Origin: Streptomyces parvus
GTDB taxonomy: Bacteria; Actinomycetota; Actinomycetes; Streptomycetales; Streptomycetaceae
Assembly: GCF_014648875.1 (NCBI RefSeq)
Contig: NZ_BMRY01000001.1
Location: 727,304 to 791,303, forward strand
Direction: 5' to 3'
DNA length: 64,000 bases
Shown: positions 17,136 to 25,066 of the stretch, one piece after another
Layout: each line of letters begins with the position of its first letter
Position numbering within the stretch: the stretch's first letter is position 1
Position numbers and translations under genes: made by a program
The notes under the pieces: generated by a model
What the model was told of the DNA's origin: nothing
The model's input: the letters and a program-made list of their open reading frames with translations, nothing else
The model's database searches: none

Positions 17136-18422
17136 TCACGAACGGCCGCCGTCGAGCAGGGCGGCCGCCGTGAACAGCTCGACCCCCACGGTGATGGCCT
17201 CTTCGTCCACGTCGAAGTTGCCGCGGTGCAGGTCGAGCCCGCGCGTGTCGCCCGGGGTCCGGACGCCGAGGCGGGCCATCGCGCCGGGCACCTGCTCCAG
17301 GTACCAGGAGAAGTCCTCGCCGCCGAGGCTCTGCTCGGTGTCCTCGATCGCATACGATCCGCGGCGCTCGGTCATCGCGGCGTCCAGCAGGCCGATGGAC
17401 TCGGCGTCGTTCACCACGGGCGGCACGCCGCGCACGTAGTTGATGACGGTCTTGGCCCGATGCATTCCGGCCACCTCGTCCACGGCGGCGTGCACCAGGT
17501 CGGGGGCCTCGCGCCAGGCGTCCAGATTCAGGCAGCGGACGGTGCCGGACAGCTCGGCGTGCTGCGGGATGACATTGGGGGCGTGCCCGGTCTCCAGGCG
17601 GCCCCAGGTCAGGGCGAGCCCGGCGCGGGCGTCGACGCGGCGGGCCAGCAGCGCGGGCACGTCGACGGCGATCCGGGCAGCCGCGGTGACCAGGTCGGTG
17701 GTCAGGTGGGGGCGGGCGGTGTGGCCGCCGGGCCCGTCGAGGGTGATCTCCAGCCGGTCGCAGGCCGAGGTGATGGCCCCGATCCGCAGCCCGATCCGCC
17801 CGACGTCGACCTTCGGGTCGCAGTGGACGCCGATGATCCGGCCGACGCCCTCCAGCACCCCGGACTCGATCGCGTCGACGGCGCCGCCGGGCAGGACCTC
17901 CTCGGCGGGCTGGAAGATCAGCCGCACGGCGTTGGGCAGCAGCCCCTGCCGGTCGAGACCGGCGAGCACGAGGCCCGCGCCGAGGACGGTGGTGGTGTGG
18001 ACGTCGTGCCCGCAGGCGTGCGCCCGGTCGGGCACGGTGGACCGGTAGGGCACACCGGCCTTGGTGTCCGGGATCGGCAGCGCGTCGATGTCCGCCCGCA
18101 GGGCCAGCATGGGCGTGACCCCGTCCCACTCCCCCACGTCACACATGAGCCCGGTCCCCACGGCGAGGACCTGCGGCTTCAGTCCGGCCTTCTCCAGCCG
18201 GTCCTTGATGGCGGCGGTGGTCCGGAACTCCTGGTTGCCGAGCTCGGGGTGCATGTGCAGATCCCGGCGGAAGGCGATCAGCTCCTCACGGAGTTCGTCA
18301 CCGAGCCGGCCGGGCAGCGCACCCCCTCCGGGCTGGTCGGCCAGGCTGTGGGGGCGGGAGGCGCGGGACTTCAACTGGTTCACCTTATGAAGCGTAGGCC
18401 CCTCGGCCCCCCAACTGGCCAT
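17136..18422 (-). CDS. M20-family amidohydrolase (aminoacylase/carboxypeptidase-like)
   Basis: Up to 428 residues. This metal-dependent hydrolase cleaves N-acyl or amide bonds. The metal-binding motifs are ACGHDVHTTTVLGAG and FQPAEEVLPGGAVDAIESG, with GVHCDPKVDVGRIG and LGGEDFSWYLEQVPGAMARLG also typical of IAA-amino-acid-hydrolase-like M20D proteins. The dimerisation insert lies around ITLDGPGGHTARPHLTTDLV. The ATG at 18422 has no obvious SD; a GTG at 18383 (before NQLKSRASR) is an alternative. It is the last conserved gene before the cassette at 18511-21744. Confidence 0.92.
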   Translation of the reverse strand: MASWGAEGPTLHKVNQLKSRASRPHSLADQPGGGALPGRLGDELREELIAFRRDLHMHPELGNQEFRTTAAIKDRLEKAGLKPQVLAVGTGLMCDVGEWDGVTPMLALRADIDALPIPDTKAGVPYRSTVPDRAHACGHDVHTTTVLGAGLVLAGLDRQGLLPNAVRLIFQPAEEVLPGGAVDAIESGVLEGVGRIIGVHCDPKVDVGRIGLRIGAITSACDRLEITLDGPGGHTARPHLTTDLVTAAARIAVDVPALLARRVDARAGLALTWGRLETGHAPNVIPQHAELSGTVRCLNLDAWREAPDLVHAAVDEVAGMHRAKTVINYVRGVPPVVNDAESIGLLDAAMTERRGSYAIEDTEQSLGGEDFSWYLEQVPGAMARLGVRTPGDTRGLDLHRGNFDVDEEAITVGVELFTAAALLDGGRS

Positions 18423-18490
18423 GGATCTAGGAAATTTCAGCCGTGCAGGCGAACAAAGTTCGGGTGAGGATGTGTGACGGAGGGTGGTTG

Positions 18491-18502
18491 CGGGTATACC
18501 CG
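18491..18502. repeat. 12-bp perfect palindrome beyond the cassette end
   Basis: CGGGTATACCCG is fully self-complementary, 9 bases past the stop of the gene at 18511. It could be a protein-binding site; it has no loop and so is a poor terminator. Confidence 0.45.
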
Positions 18503-18510
18503 TTCACTCC

Positions 18511-19488
18511 TCAGGTGGGCAAGTGGTCGACGAACACCCCCACCAAGATCCGACCGCCCAGGCGCTGGTCCGGCAGGCTGAAGTGGACGCGATTACGGTG
18601 GCGCTCCTTCTTGGCGTGCCACTCACATCGGTAGTCCTCGTCGCCGTGCCTGACGTCCCGCTGCTTCATGATCTTGGGCTTGGAACGCGTGCTGGGGCTC
18701 TCCGGAGACAGATTGAGACCATGGTGTCCCAGCTCAGCCTTGACGTCTGCAGGTTGTCCCGCATGCTTCGCCAGTGCGTTTCCGAAGTGATCGTGGACCA
18801 CGGAGAGCACGCTGACGACCCAGTCGCGCATCTCGCCGTAGGTGCCGTCGAACCTACGGAAGGACAAGGAGTCAGCGAGGACGAGCCCCGGAAACGCCTC
18901 ACGCGCCCGCTCGAAGAAGTCCTGCTCGTCAACGTCTTCCCGGCTGAAGAGCTCGCGCCAGAAGTTGGAGAGGGAAGACACGCCGGTCAGGAAGTACACG
19001 TCCTTCTTGATCTCGGGCGACGCGGCTGCTCCTCTCACGACGACCGGGTGCCAGCCATCGCGATCGGCCGTGGGAAACACGAGACAACCGATGTGATGTC
19101 CCCGTGTGGCGTGGAGCCAGGCATAGCCGACGGAGAGCGCGAAGACGGGCCCCTTGTCCGCCAGCTCCACCTCATCGGGCAGCCCTGCCGTCTCCGTGTC
19201 CCACTGCGGGCAGCGGTCCATCGTCCGGACCATCCTCAGCCGTGCGTCACGGCCTGCCCGAGGCGTCCCTCCCTCGTACAGGACGTCGTACAGCTCCTTT
19301 CCGGGGGCACACTCCGCTTCGGCCCACCAAGGTGAGACCGCGACCGTGTGGGTCTCGGTCAGTTCGGTCAGTTCGTCGGTGAACTCGTCGAGCAGATCTG
19401 TCAGACGTTCTTCGCTGAGGCCGCGGAAGTCGAAAGATGACTCGTCGACCACGAATCGGCCCTGCTCACCTGCCCCTGCGCCTGGCAC
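18511..19488 (-). CDS. Unknown third protein of the DUF262/DUF3696 cassette
   Basis: Encodes 325 residues with no family I can name. The N-terminal part is acidic (SFDFRGLSEERLTDLLDEFTDEL). The middle has mixed alpha/beta character with hydrophobic strands (GPVFALSVGYAWL, HHIGCLVFPT). The C-terminal 45 residues are distinct and basic: YRCEWHAKKERHRNRVHF followed by GGRILVGVFVDHL. That spacing recalls a small strand-rich toxin-like module, but this is weak. GGAGG seven bases before the GTG at 19488 fixes the start. It overlaps the ATPase gene by 23 bases, so the two are translationally linked. A role as effector or specificity factor is inferred. Confidence 0.8.
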   Translation of the reverse strand: MPGAGAGEQGRFVVDESSFDFRGLSEERLTDLLDEFTDELTELTETHTVAVSPWWAEAECAPGKELYDVLYEGGTPRAGRDARLRMVRTMDRCPQWDTETAGLPDEVELADKGPVFALSVGYAWLHATRGHHIGCLVFPTADRDGWHPVVVRGAAASPEIKKDVYFLTGVSSLSNFWRELFSREDVDEQDFFERAREAFPGLVLADSLSFRRFDGTYGEMRDWVVSVLSVVHDHFGNALAKHAGQPADVKAELGHHGLNLSPESPSTRSKPKIMKQRDVRHGDEDYRCEWHAKKERHRNRVHFSLPDQRLGGRILVGVFVDHLPT

Positions 19489-20578
19489 GCGCCAGCCTCC
19501 CCAGGTCCCGTTCGATCTGGTCGAAAAAGCCCTCCGGCCAGTCGGTCAGTTCGCCCCTGGCGGTGAGTTCAAGGGGGACAGCCCCTGCCTCCCGCGCACC
19601 GAAGTAGTGGATCAGCGTGGCGTCCGGAGCGACCACACGGTCCTCGGCCACGGCGAGACGGATGCCGTTGAGCACGTGGTCGCTGTGCGTCTCCAGGATC
19701 ACCTGGGCTCCCACACCCGCGACGCGCGCCAGGAAGCGTCCCAGCTGGGACTGCCCACCTGGATGCAGATGCGCCTCCGGATTCTCGACGATGAGCAGAT
19801 CACCGGGCCGGGAGAGTAGTCCCGCCACGATGACAGGCAGGGCGTACGAGAATCCGAACCCCATGTTGGTGGGCCGGATCGCCTCGCTCAACAGTCCCGG
19901 TTCCCGGAACCGGATCGTGCTTGCCGTGATGCCCGGCGGCCACTGTGCGCTGATCTCGATCGGGCGGATGATGTCGGAAGCCCACATCTCGACCTGCGTA
20001 CGGACAACGGTCACACCGTGAGTGGCTGCCGTGTCCGGATGCTGCAGTTCCTCGCGCACCGGCCTGCTCTCGTGCAAGGCCAGTACTTGGGCGGTGTACT
20101 CCCCTCGCACCCCGACCCCGAGAAGGTCCGGATGCTCCGCCGAAACGTCGAGCTGGTCCCGGGGGCCGAGTCGCTCGGCGCACAGGTAGGTGAACGTACT
20201 GCCGTCCCCGCTCAGTTCGGCCGGCGGATCATCGTGCGTGAGCGATGTGTCCAGGTAGAGCGCCTGTTCGTCCGGCACGGTGAAACGCATGTCGCAAACG
20301 TTCCGGCCGCCGTCGCACTCCAGGCGCACACCAATGACCGAGTCCGGCGCGTCGGGGTGCAGAACCTCGTGGGCCTCTCCGAGCGCCAAGCCGTACGGTC
20401 CGTTCAGCTGAACCACCTTGCGGACGGGAGCATCGGCGAATTGGCGGGCGAGGAGAAGCGTCTGGACGACCGTGCTCTTCCCTGTCCCATTGAGCCCGGT
20501 CAGCACGGTCAGGGGCCGCATGGCGAAGGAGGCGTGGGCGAAGCGTTTGAAGTGACTGATGGCCAATGAGGTGATCAC
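19466..20578 (-). CDS. AAA ATPase, DUF3696/RecF-OLD-like
   Basis: Encodes 370 residues. It is an ABC-type ATPase of the SMC/RecF/OLD class: ISHFKRFAHASFAMRPLTVL then Walker A GLNGTGKST near the N-terminus. A PTNMGFGFSYALPVIV signature-like region follows, then Walker B LLIVENPEAHLHPGGQSQLG and the D-loop/switch ETHSDHVLNGIRLAV. These last elements are typical of DUF3696 proteins. No TOPRIM domain is present, so any nuclease activity must come from a partner. The GTG start overlaps the DUF262 stop by four bases. Such ATPases commonly occur in bacterial defence and DNA-damage systems; this role is inferred here. Confidence 0.88.
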   Translation of the reverse strand: MITSLAISHFKRFAHASFAMRPLTVLTGLNGTGKSTVVQTLLLARQFADAPVRKVVQLNGPYGLALGEAHEVLHPDAPDSVIGVRLECDGGRNVCDMRFTVPDEQALYLDTSLTHDDPPAELSGDGSTFTYLCAERLGPRDQLDVSAEHPDLLGVGVRGEYTAQVLALHESRPVREELQHPDTAATHGVTVVRTQVEMWASDIIRPIEISAQWPPGITASTIRFREPGLLSEAIRPTNMGFGFSYALPVIVAGLLSRPGDLLIVENPEAHLHPGGQSQLGRFLARVAGVGAQVILETHSDHVLNGIRLAVAEDRVVAPDATLIHYFGAREAGAVPLELTARGELTDWPEGFFDQIERDLGRLARARRRGR

Positions 20579-21744
20579 CGACCGGCCTCCGCTGCCCTCT
20601 CCGTGGCCTCGAAGCGGTACATCACACGACGGGAGTCCCCGGTGGAGGACGTGATCGAGTCCAAGTACCGGTAGTCAACGGACATCAACTCACGTGCCGC
20701 AGCGACGATAGCCGGGGTCCTGCGGGTCAGGTCTCCCGGATCGTAATCGCACATCGTGATCGCCCACGCTTCGAAGAGCGCTCGGTTGATCGGGTATTTC
20801 CCTGCCTCAGGTCCCTGCGGCCATTTACGGAACGCTTGGTCGCCGAACACGTCCCGGGCGTTCTCCATCGCCCGCCGGAAAGCATCCGTCAGCCGCTCCA
20901 CTGCAGTGTCGTCCACCTCGCTCACGTCGTCGAGCATGGTGGTAGTGCGCTGGAGGAAGGAGTCCATCGTTCCAAATTTGAGATAGCCCTCCGCCCCATG
21001 GAGCCAGAAGGCCGCGAAGCGCAGAGCCATCTCGCGGTCATTCATGCGGGTGTGGCCTCCGAGGCCGTTGGTGGCCTCGTTGAACTCAACCGTGGAGGTC
21101 ATCGCCTTGAGGATCGAACGGCTACGGTCCTTGCTCATGCAATGCCGGATCTCTTGCGCGTTCAGCGGTGTGCCACCGGTGTTGATCCGCTTGAAGATGT
21201 CGTACATGACATCGGGGGGAGTAGTCGGGTCGATGACGTGGGCCATGATCTGCGCGTTGTTGATACGCCGCTTCCAGGGGGCCGGCAAGTCGTCGAACCG
21301 CTTCCCCTCCACGGTCCCCTTCAGGTACTCAAGGCCCTTGAGGACGAACCCCCTCTCGTCGCCTCCCCGAACGAAGTCATGGATCGTGGAAAGTCGCTGG
21401 AGTCCGTCGACAACCCGCATGTACCCGTCGGCGTCCTCTGCGAAATAGAACGCCGGCAACGGAATCTGCAGAAGCACGGATTCGATGAGACGGGACTTCT
21501 GTACGTGCTTCCATACCCGGCCGCGCTGAAAGTCTGGAGCGAGTTCGAGCGAGTCATCGTCGATCATGTCCAGGACGTTGCGCAACGAGAACTGCTTGGT
21601 ATTCACCCTGATCTGCTCAGGGTTCCACGGCCGCTCGATCTCGGGGACGTCCTCGTCCTCGGTCTCCGCCTCGACGCCGGTCGGGGCGTCCAGGAAGTGT
21701 TCCTCCTTGACCTCAAGCGCTGCCGGATTCTGCGAAGTCGTCAT
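20575..21744 (-). CDS. DUF262-domain protein (ParB/GmrSD-N-like)
   Basis: Encodes 389 residues. The DUF262 core shows LAPDFQRGRVWKHVQKSRLIESVLLQIPLPAFYF, then the DGxQR motif as MRVVDGLQRLSTI, then FKRINTGGTPLNAQEIRHC. These are the nucleotide-binding/hydrolysis landmarks of the GmrS-like half of GmrSD and related proteins. No DUF1524 HNH domain is fused. It is the first gene of the cassette. An extended -10 (TACGAT, 21752-21757) lies exactly seven bases before the ATG and no SD is present, so the mRNA is probably leaderless. Confidence 0.9.
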   Translation of the reverse strand: MTTSQNPAALEVKEEHFLDAPTGVEAETEDEDVPEIERPWNPEQIRVNTKQFSLRNVLDMIDDDSLELAPDFQRGRVWKHVQKSRLIESVLLQIPLPAFYFAEDADGYMRVVDGLQRLSTIHDFVRGGDERGFVLKGLEYLKGTVEGKRFDDLPAPWKRRINNAQIMAHVIDPTTPPDVMYDIFKRINTGGTPLNAQEIRHCMSKDRSRSILKAMTSTVEFNEATNGLGGHTRMNDREMALRFAAFWLHGAEGYLKFGTMDSFLQRTTTMLDDVSEVDDTAVERLTDAFRRAMENARDVFGDQAFRKWPQGPEAGKYPINRALFEAWAITMCDYDPGDLTRRTPAIVAAARELMSVDYRYLDSITSSTGDSRRVMYRFEATERAAEAGR

Positions 21745-21751
21745 GGTGCCG

Positions 21752-21757
21752 ATCGTA
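21752..21757 (-). promoter_or_regulatory. -10 element of a leaderless promoter for the DUF262 cassette
   Basis: On the minus strand TACGAT is followed by seven bases and then the ATG at 21744, placing the probable transcript start on the A of ATG. It gives the cassette its own promoter within the 43-bp gap to the upstream gene. Confidence 0.5.
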
Positions 21758-21787
21758 TCCGGGGCCCCACCGGAGGTGACAGCCGTC

Positions 21788-22819
21788 TCACGTCACCACC
21801 GACGTCAGCCGCTGCACCCCCCGCGCCGTCTCCGTGACCCCGCTCAGGAAGCCCTGGGCGCGCGGCGAGGCCGTGGCGCGGAGCCATTCCGGGGCGATGT
21901 CGCAGACCGCGACGTTCACGCCCGTGCCGGCCAGGGCCAGCGGGAGGGTGTGGACGACCGTGGAGGGGAAGCTGACGATCGTGCGGCCGATGGGGCCGCG
22001 GCGGGCGATCAGTTCCAGGGGGAGGTCCGGGCGGACTATCTCCAGGCCGGTGGCGGCTTCCAGGGCGTGGAGTTTCTCGGCGGACTCGCGGCGGTGGGCG
22101 AAGTAGCGGGTGGCGCCGTGGGTGCGGGCCAGGGAGGCCACCGCCTCCTGGTACGGGACGGGGTCGACGACGCCCGTCTCGACGAGGGAGGTGCCGACCA
22201 GGTCGGCGCCCTTGCCGATGGTGGGCGGGCCGAAGCGGGCCCGGGTCCAGGCGAAGGTGTTCGGGGTGACCGTGATGCCGGGCGGAGCCTCGACCGGCAT
22301 CGCGGTGAACACCTCGACCGTGTGGCGGGCCGTCGGGGTGAAGCGGCGGCGGGCGGTGGCGGTGACCGGGGCCAGGACCAGTTCGCGCGGTCCCGTACGG
22401 CCCCGGCGGTGCCAGCGGGTCAGCCGTTCGCCGCGGGCCAGCTGGGCGACGAACTCCATGGTGGCCGTGCCGTCGTCGACCACCGTGAGGCGGTCGGCGC
22501 GGACCAGGGTCAGCAGGAGCTGGACGTAACGGGAGAACGGGTCGCCGATCACTATGTGGTCCGCGCGTCTGACCAGGCCGGCCAGGGCGCGCAGGGCCTT
22601 CAGGGGGGCGCCGGACTCGCCGCGCGCCTCCTGCCAGCGGACCGTGATGCCCTCGTCGCGGGCCAGCTCCGCCATCCGGCGCAGCTGACCGCGCGACATC
22701 GGGTCGACCGGGGGGAGGACGACGACCGTGGTGGCGGCCGGATCGTCTCCCCCCTGGGTGTGAACCCACTCCAGGACGTTCAGGAGCTGGACCGGGCTCT
22801 CGACGAAGGCGAGGTTCAC
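21788..22819 (-). CDS. Putative sialyltransferase-like glycosyltransferase of the Kdn cluster
   Basis: Encodes 343 residues. The N-terminus MNLAFVESPVQLLNVLEW resembles the start of GT52/polysialyltransferase-type proteins (hydrophobic strand then S/T-P-x-Q-L). Internal features such as DHIVIGDPFSRYVQLLLTL, RLTVVDDGTATMEF and a late VSFPSTVVHTLPLAL also fit a GT-B fold with an acceptor pocket. It directly follows neuB with 10 bases between them. It is therefore the best candidate to transfer CMP-activated Kdn (or a related nonulosonate) to the growing polymer. Family assignment is by pattern, not alignment. Confidence 0.65.
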   Translation of the reverse strand: MNLAFVESPVQLLNVLEWVHTQGGDDPAATTVVVLPPVDPMSRGQLRRMAELARDEGITVRWQEARGESGAPLKALRALAGLVRRADHIVIGDPFSRYVQLLLTLVRADRLTVVDDGTATMEFVAQLARGERLTRWHRRGRTGPRELVLAPVTATARRRFTPTARHTVEVFTAMPVEAPPGITVTPNTFAWTRARFGPPTIGKGADLVGTSLVETGVVDPVPYQEAVASLARTHGATRYFAHRRESAEKLHALEAATGLEIVRPDLPLELIARRGPIGRTIVSFPSTVVHTLPLALAGTGVNVAVCDIAPEWLRATASPRAQGFLSGVTETARGVQRLTSVVT

Positions 22820-22829
22820 CGGTCGGCGC

Positions 22830-23762
22830 TCAGACCGCGACCGGCTCGGGGGCCGGCGCGTTCTCGGTCTCGGCGACGACGCCCGCGACGCGGCGGAGCT
22901 TCTTCATCGGGCCGAGCTCGGACTCGTACACCTTCTTGACGCCGTCGCCGAGCGACTGCTCGATGGTGCGGATGTCGCGGACCAGGCGGGTCAGGCCCTG
23001 CGGCTCGACGGAGGCGGCCTGGTCGGAGCCCCACATGGCGCGGTCGAGGGTGATGTGGCGCTCGACGAAGGTGGCGCCGAGTGCGACGGCGGCCAGCGTG
23101 GTCTGGAGGCCGGTCTCGTGGCCGGAGTAGCCGATCGGGACGTTCGGGTACTCCTGCTGGAGGGTGTTGATGACCCGGAGGTTCAGCTCCTCGGCCTTCG
23201 CCGGGTAGGTGGAGGTGGCGTGGCAGAGCAGGATGTTGTCCGAGCCGAGGACCTCGACCGCGTGGCGGATCTGCTTCGGGGTGGACATGCCCGTGGAGAG
23301 GATGATCGTGCGGCCGGTGGCGCGCAGGGCGCGCAGCAGCTCGTCGTCGGTGAGGGAGGCGGAGGCCACCTTGTGGGCGGGGACGTCGAACTTCTCCAGG
23401 AAGGCGACGGCCTCGGTGTCCCACGGGGAGGCGAACCAGTCGATGCCGCGCTTGGCGCAGTGCTCGGCGATGGCGGTGTACTCGGCCTCGCCGAACTCGA
23501 CGCGGTGGCGGTAGTCGATGTACGTCATCCGGCCCCAGGGGGTGTCGCGCTCGATGTCCCACTGGTCGCGCGGCGTGCAGATCTCCGGGGTGCGCTTCTG
23601 GAACTTGACGGCGTCGCAGCCGGCTTCGGCGGCGGCGTCGATCAGCGCGATGGCGTTGTCGAGGTCGCCGTTGTGGTTGATGCCGATCTCACCCGTGATG
23701 TAGACGGGGTTGCCGGGGCCGGCGGTACGGGTGCCGAAGGTGCGCAGGCGGGAGGTGCTCAT
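22830..23762 (-). CDS. neuB: NeuB-family nonulosonate synthase (Kdn/sialate type)
   Basis: Encodes 310 residues. It condenses phosphoenolpyruvate with a hexose or hexosamine derivative to make a nine-carbon sugar acid. The TIM barrel shows YITGEIGINHNGDLDNA, CDAVKFQKRTPEICTP, IDWFASPWD, KVASASLTDDELL, ILSTGMST, LLCHATSTYP, YSGHETG and FVERHITLDRAMWGSDQAAS. The chain stops soon after KKLRRVAGVVAE, so the C-terminal SAF/antifreeze-like domain common in NeuB is absent. It sits 12 bases after the CMP-sugar synthetase gene. Given Kdn in Streptomyces walls, a Kdn-9-phosphate synthase role is likely. Confidence 0.92.
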   Translation of the reverse strand: MSTSRLRTFGTRTAGPGNPVYITGEIGINHNGDLDNAIALIDAAAEAGCDAVKFQKRTPEICTPRDQWDIERDTPWGRMTYIDYRHRVEFGEAEYTAIAEHCAKRGIDWFASPWDTEAVAFLEKFDVPAHKVASASLTDDELLRALRATGRTIILSTGMSTPKQIRHAVEVLGSDNILLCHATSTYPAKAEELNLRVINTLQQEYPNVPIGYSGHETGLQTTLAAVALGATFVERHITLDRAMWGSDQAASVEPQGLTRLVRDIRTIEQSLGDGVKKVYESELGPMKKLRRVAGVVAETENAPAPEPVAV

Positions 23763-23774
23763 GGTGGTGCTTCC

Positions 23775-25013
23775 TTACTTGGTGGGGACAGCAGGGGTGT
23801 TGGTGAGGGTGGGGCCGAGCAGCCAGGCCGCGATCTCGCGGATGGCGCCGTAGCCCCCGGGGGTGGTCGTGACGGCGCGCGCGGCGGCGCGTACCGAGTC
23901 ATGGGCGCTGGCGACCGCGACGGGCCAGCCGGCGAGGGCGAAGCAGGGCAGGTCGTTGACGTCGTTGCCGACGTAGAGGACCCGGTCGGGTGCGATGGAG
24001 TGCTCGTCGCACCAGCGCTTCAGCGCCTCGTCCTTGCGGTCGATGCCGTGCAGGACGGGGATCCGGAGCTTGCGGGCGCGGGCCGCGACGACCGGGTTCT
24101 GCTCGGTGGAGAGGATCAGGAGGGGGACCCCCGCCTTGCGCAGGGCCGCGATGCCCAGGCCGTCACCGCGGTGGACGGCGACCGTCTCGCGGCCCTCGGA
24201 GTCGACCATGACCCGGTCGTCGGTCTGGGTGCCGTCGAAGTCCAGGACGACCGCGTCCACGTCCGCGAGGGAGGGCAGCGGGGAGGGGTCCAGGAGCGGG
24301 GCGAGCGCGCGGGCGCGGGCCAGGTCGTGCGGGTCGTCGATCTCCAGCACCCGCGCCGGGTCGGTGGGGACCAGGGCGGTGTGGCCGAAGAAGCGGTGGC
24401 GGTGGGTACGGAAGCCCGCCGCGTCCATCGCGTAGGCGGCGCCGGTCTCCAGGTAGTCCTGGGGGCGGTCCTGGCGGCGGGGGCGTACGGACTTGTCGTG
24501 GTTGACGCCGTACGTGCTCTCCTCGACCGCGTGCCCGTCGCGCCAGACGAAGCCGTGGAACGGGGCGACCGTGACGGCCGTGTCCGCGTCCTCGTGGGCG
24601 ACCGCCCGGGCCACACCGTCGATGTCCTCGCGGGAGACGAACGGGCTGGTGCACTGGACGAGGAGGACCACGTCGACGGTGCGGGCCCGCTCGGCCTCGT
24701 AGACGTCCAGGGCGTGCAGGACGGCCGCTTCGCTGGTCGCGGTGTCGCCCGCGATGGCGGCGGGGCGCTCCACGCAGTGCAGCCGGTGGGCGGCGCGCAG
24801 GTCGGCGGCGGCGGTGCGGGCGGCCTCGGCGATCGCCCCGTCGTCGGTGGTGACGACGACGTCGGTGACCTCGGGGGCGCCGAGCGCGGCGCGGACGGCG
24901 CGGGCGACCAGGGGGATGCCGCCGACCTCGGCGAGGTTCTTGGCGGGGACGCCCTTGGACCCGCCGCGGGCGGGGATCACGGCGAGGACGGTCGGGGTCG
25001 GGGGCGGCTGCAT
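23775..25013 (-). CDS. CMP-nonulosonate cytidylyltransferase fused to HAD phosphatase
   Basis: Encodes 412 residues. The N-terminal half (about 5-235) is a NeuA/KdsB-like cytidylyltransferase: VIPARGGSKGVPAKNLAEVGG, VVVTTDDGAIAEAA, RPAAIAGDTATSE, VVLLVQCTSPFV. The C-terminal half (about 250-405) is a KdsC-like HAD phosphatase: VVLDFDGTQTDDRVM, LLILSTEQNPVVAARARKL, VLYVGNDVNDLPCFALAGW. One protein can thus dephosphorylate the 9-phosphate made by NeuB and activate the sugar with CTP. The ATG at 25013 has GGAG five bases upstream. Confidence 0.93.
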   Translation of the reverse strand: MQPPPTPTVLAVIPARGGSKGVPAKNLAEVGGIPLVARAVRAALGAPEVTDVVVTTDDGAIAEAARTAAADLRAAHRLHCVERPAAIAGDTATSEAAVLHALDVYEAERARTVDVVLLVQCTSPFVSREDIDGVARAVAHEDADTAVTVAPFHGFVWRDGHAVEESTYGVNHDKSVRPRRQDRPQDYLETGAAYAMDAAGFRTHRHRFFGHTALVPTDPARVLEIDDPHDLARARALAPLLDPSPLPSLADVDAVVLDFDGTQTDDRVMVDSEGRETVAVHRGDGLGIAALRKAGVPLLILSTEQNPVVAARARKLRIPVLHGIDRKDEALKRWCDEHSIAPDRVLYVGNDVNDLPCFALAGWPVAVASAHDSVRAAARAVTTTPGGYGAIREIAAWLLGPTLTNTPAVPTK

Positions 25014-25066
25014 CGCTGCTCCTGGTGTGGTGGCGGTTCCTGAGGTGGTCGAGGCCGCCGGCGTGG

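Noticed and set aside
18423..18510. Possible attachment site or integrase mark at the cassette edge
   Set aside because: No direct repeat matching the other edge (21745-21790), no tRNA and no integrase gene; the 12-bp palindrome alone is not evidence of integration.
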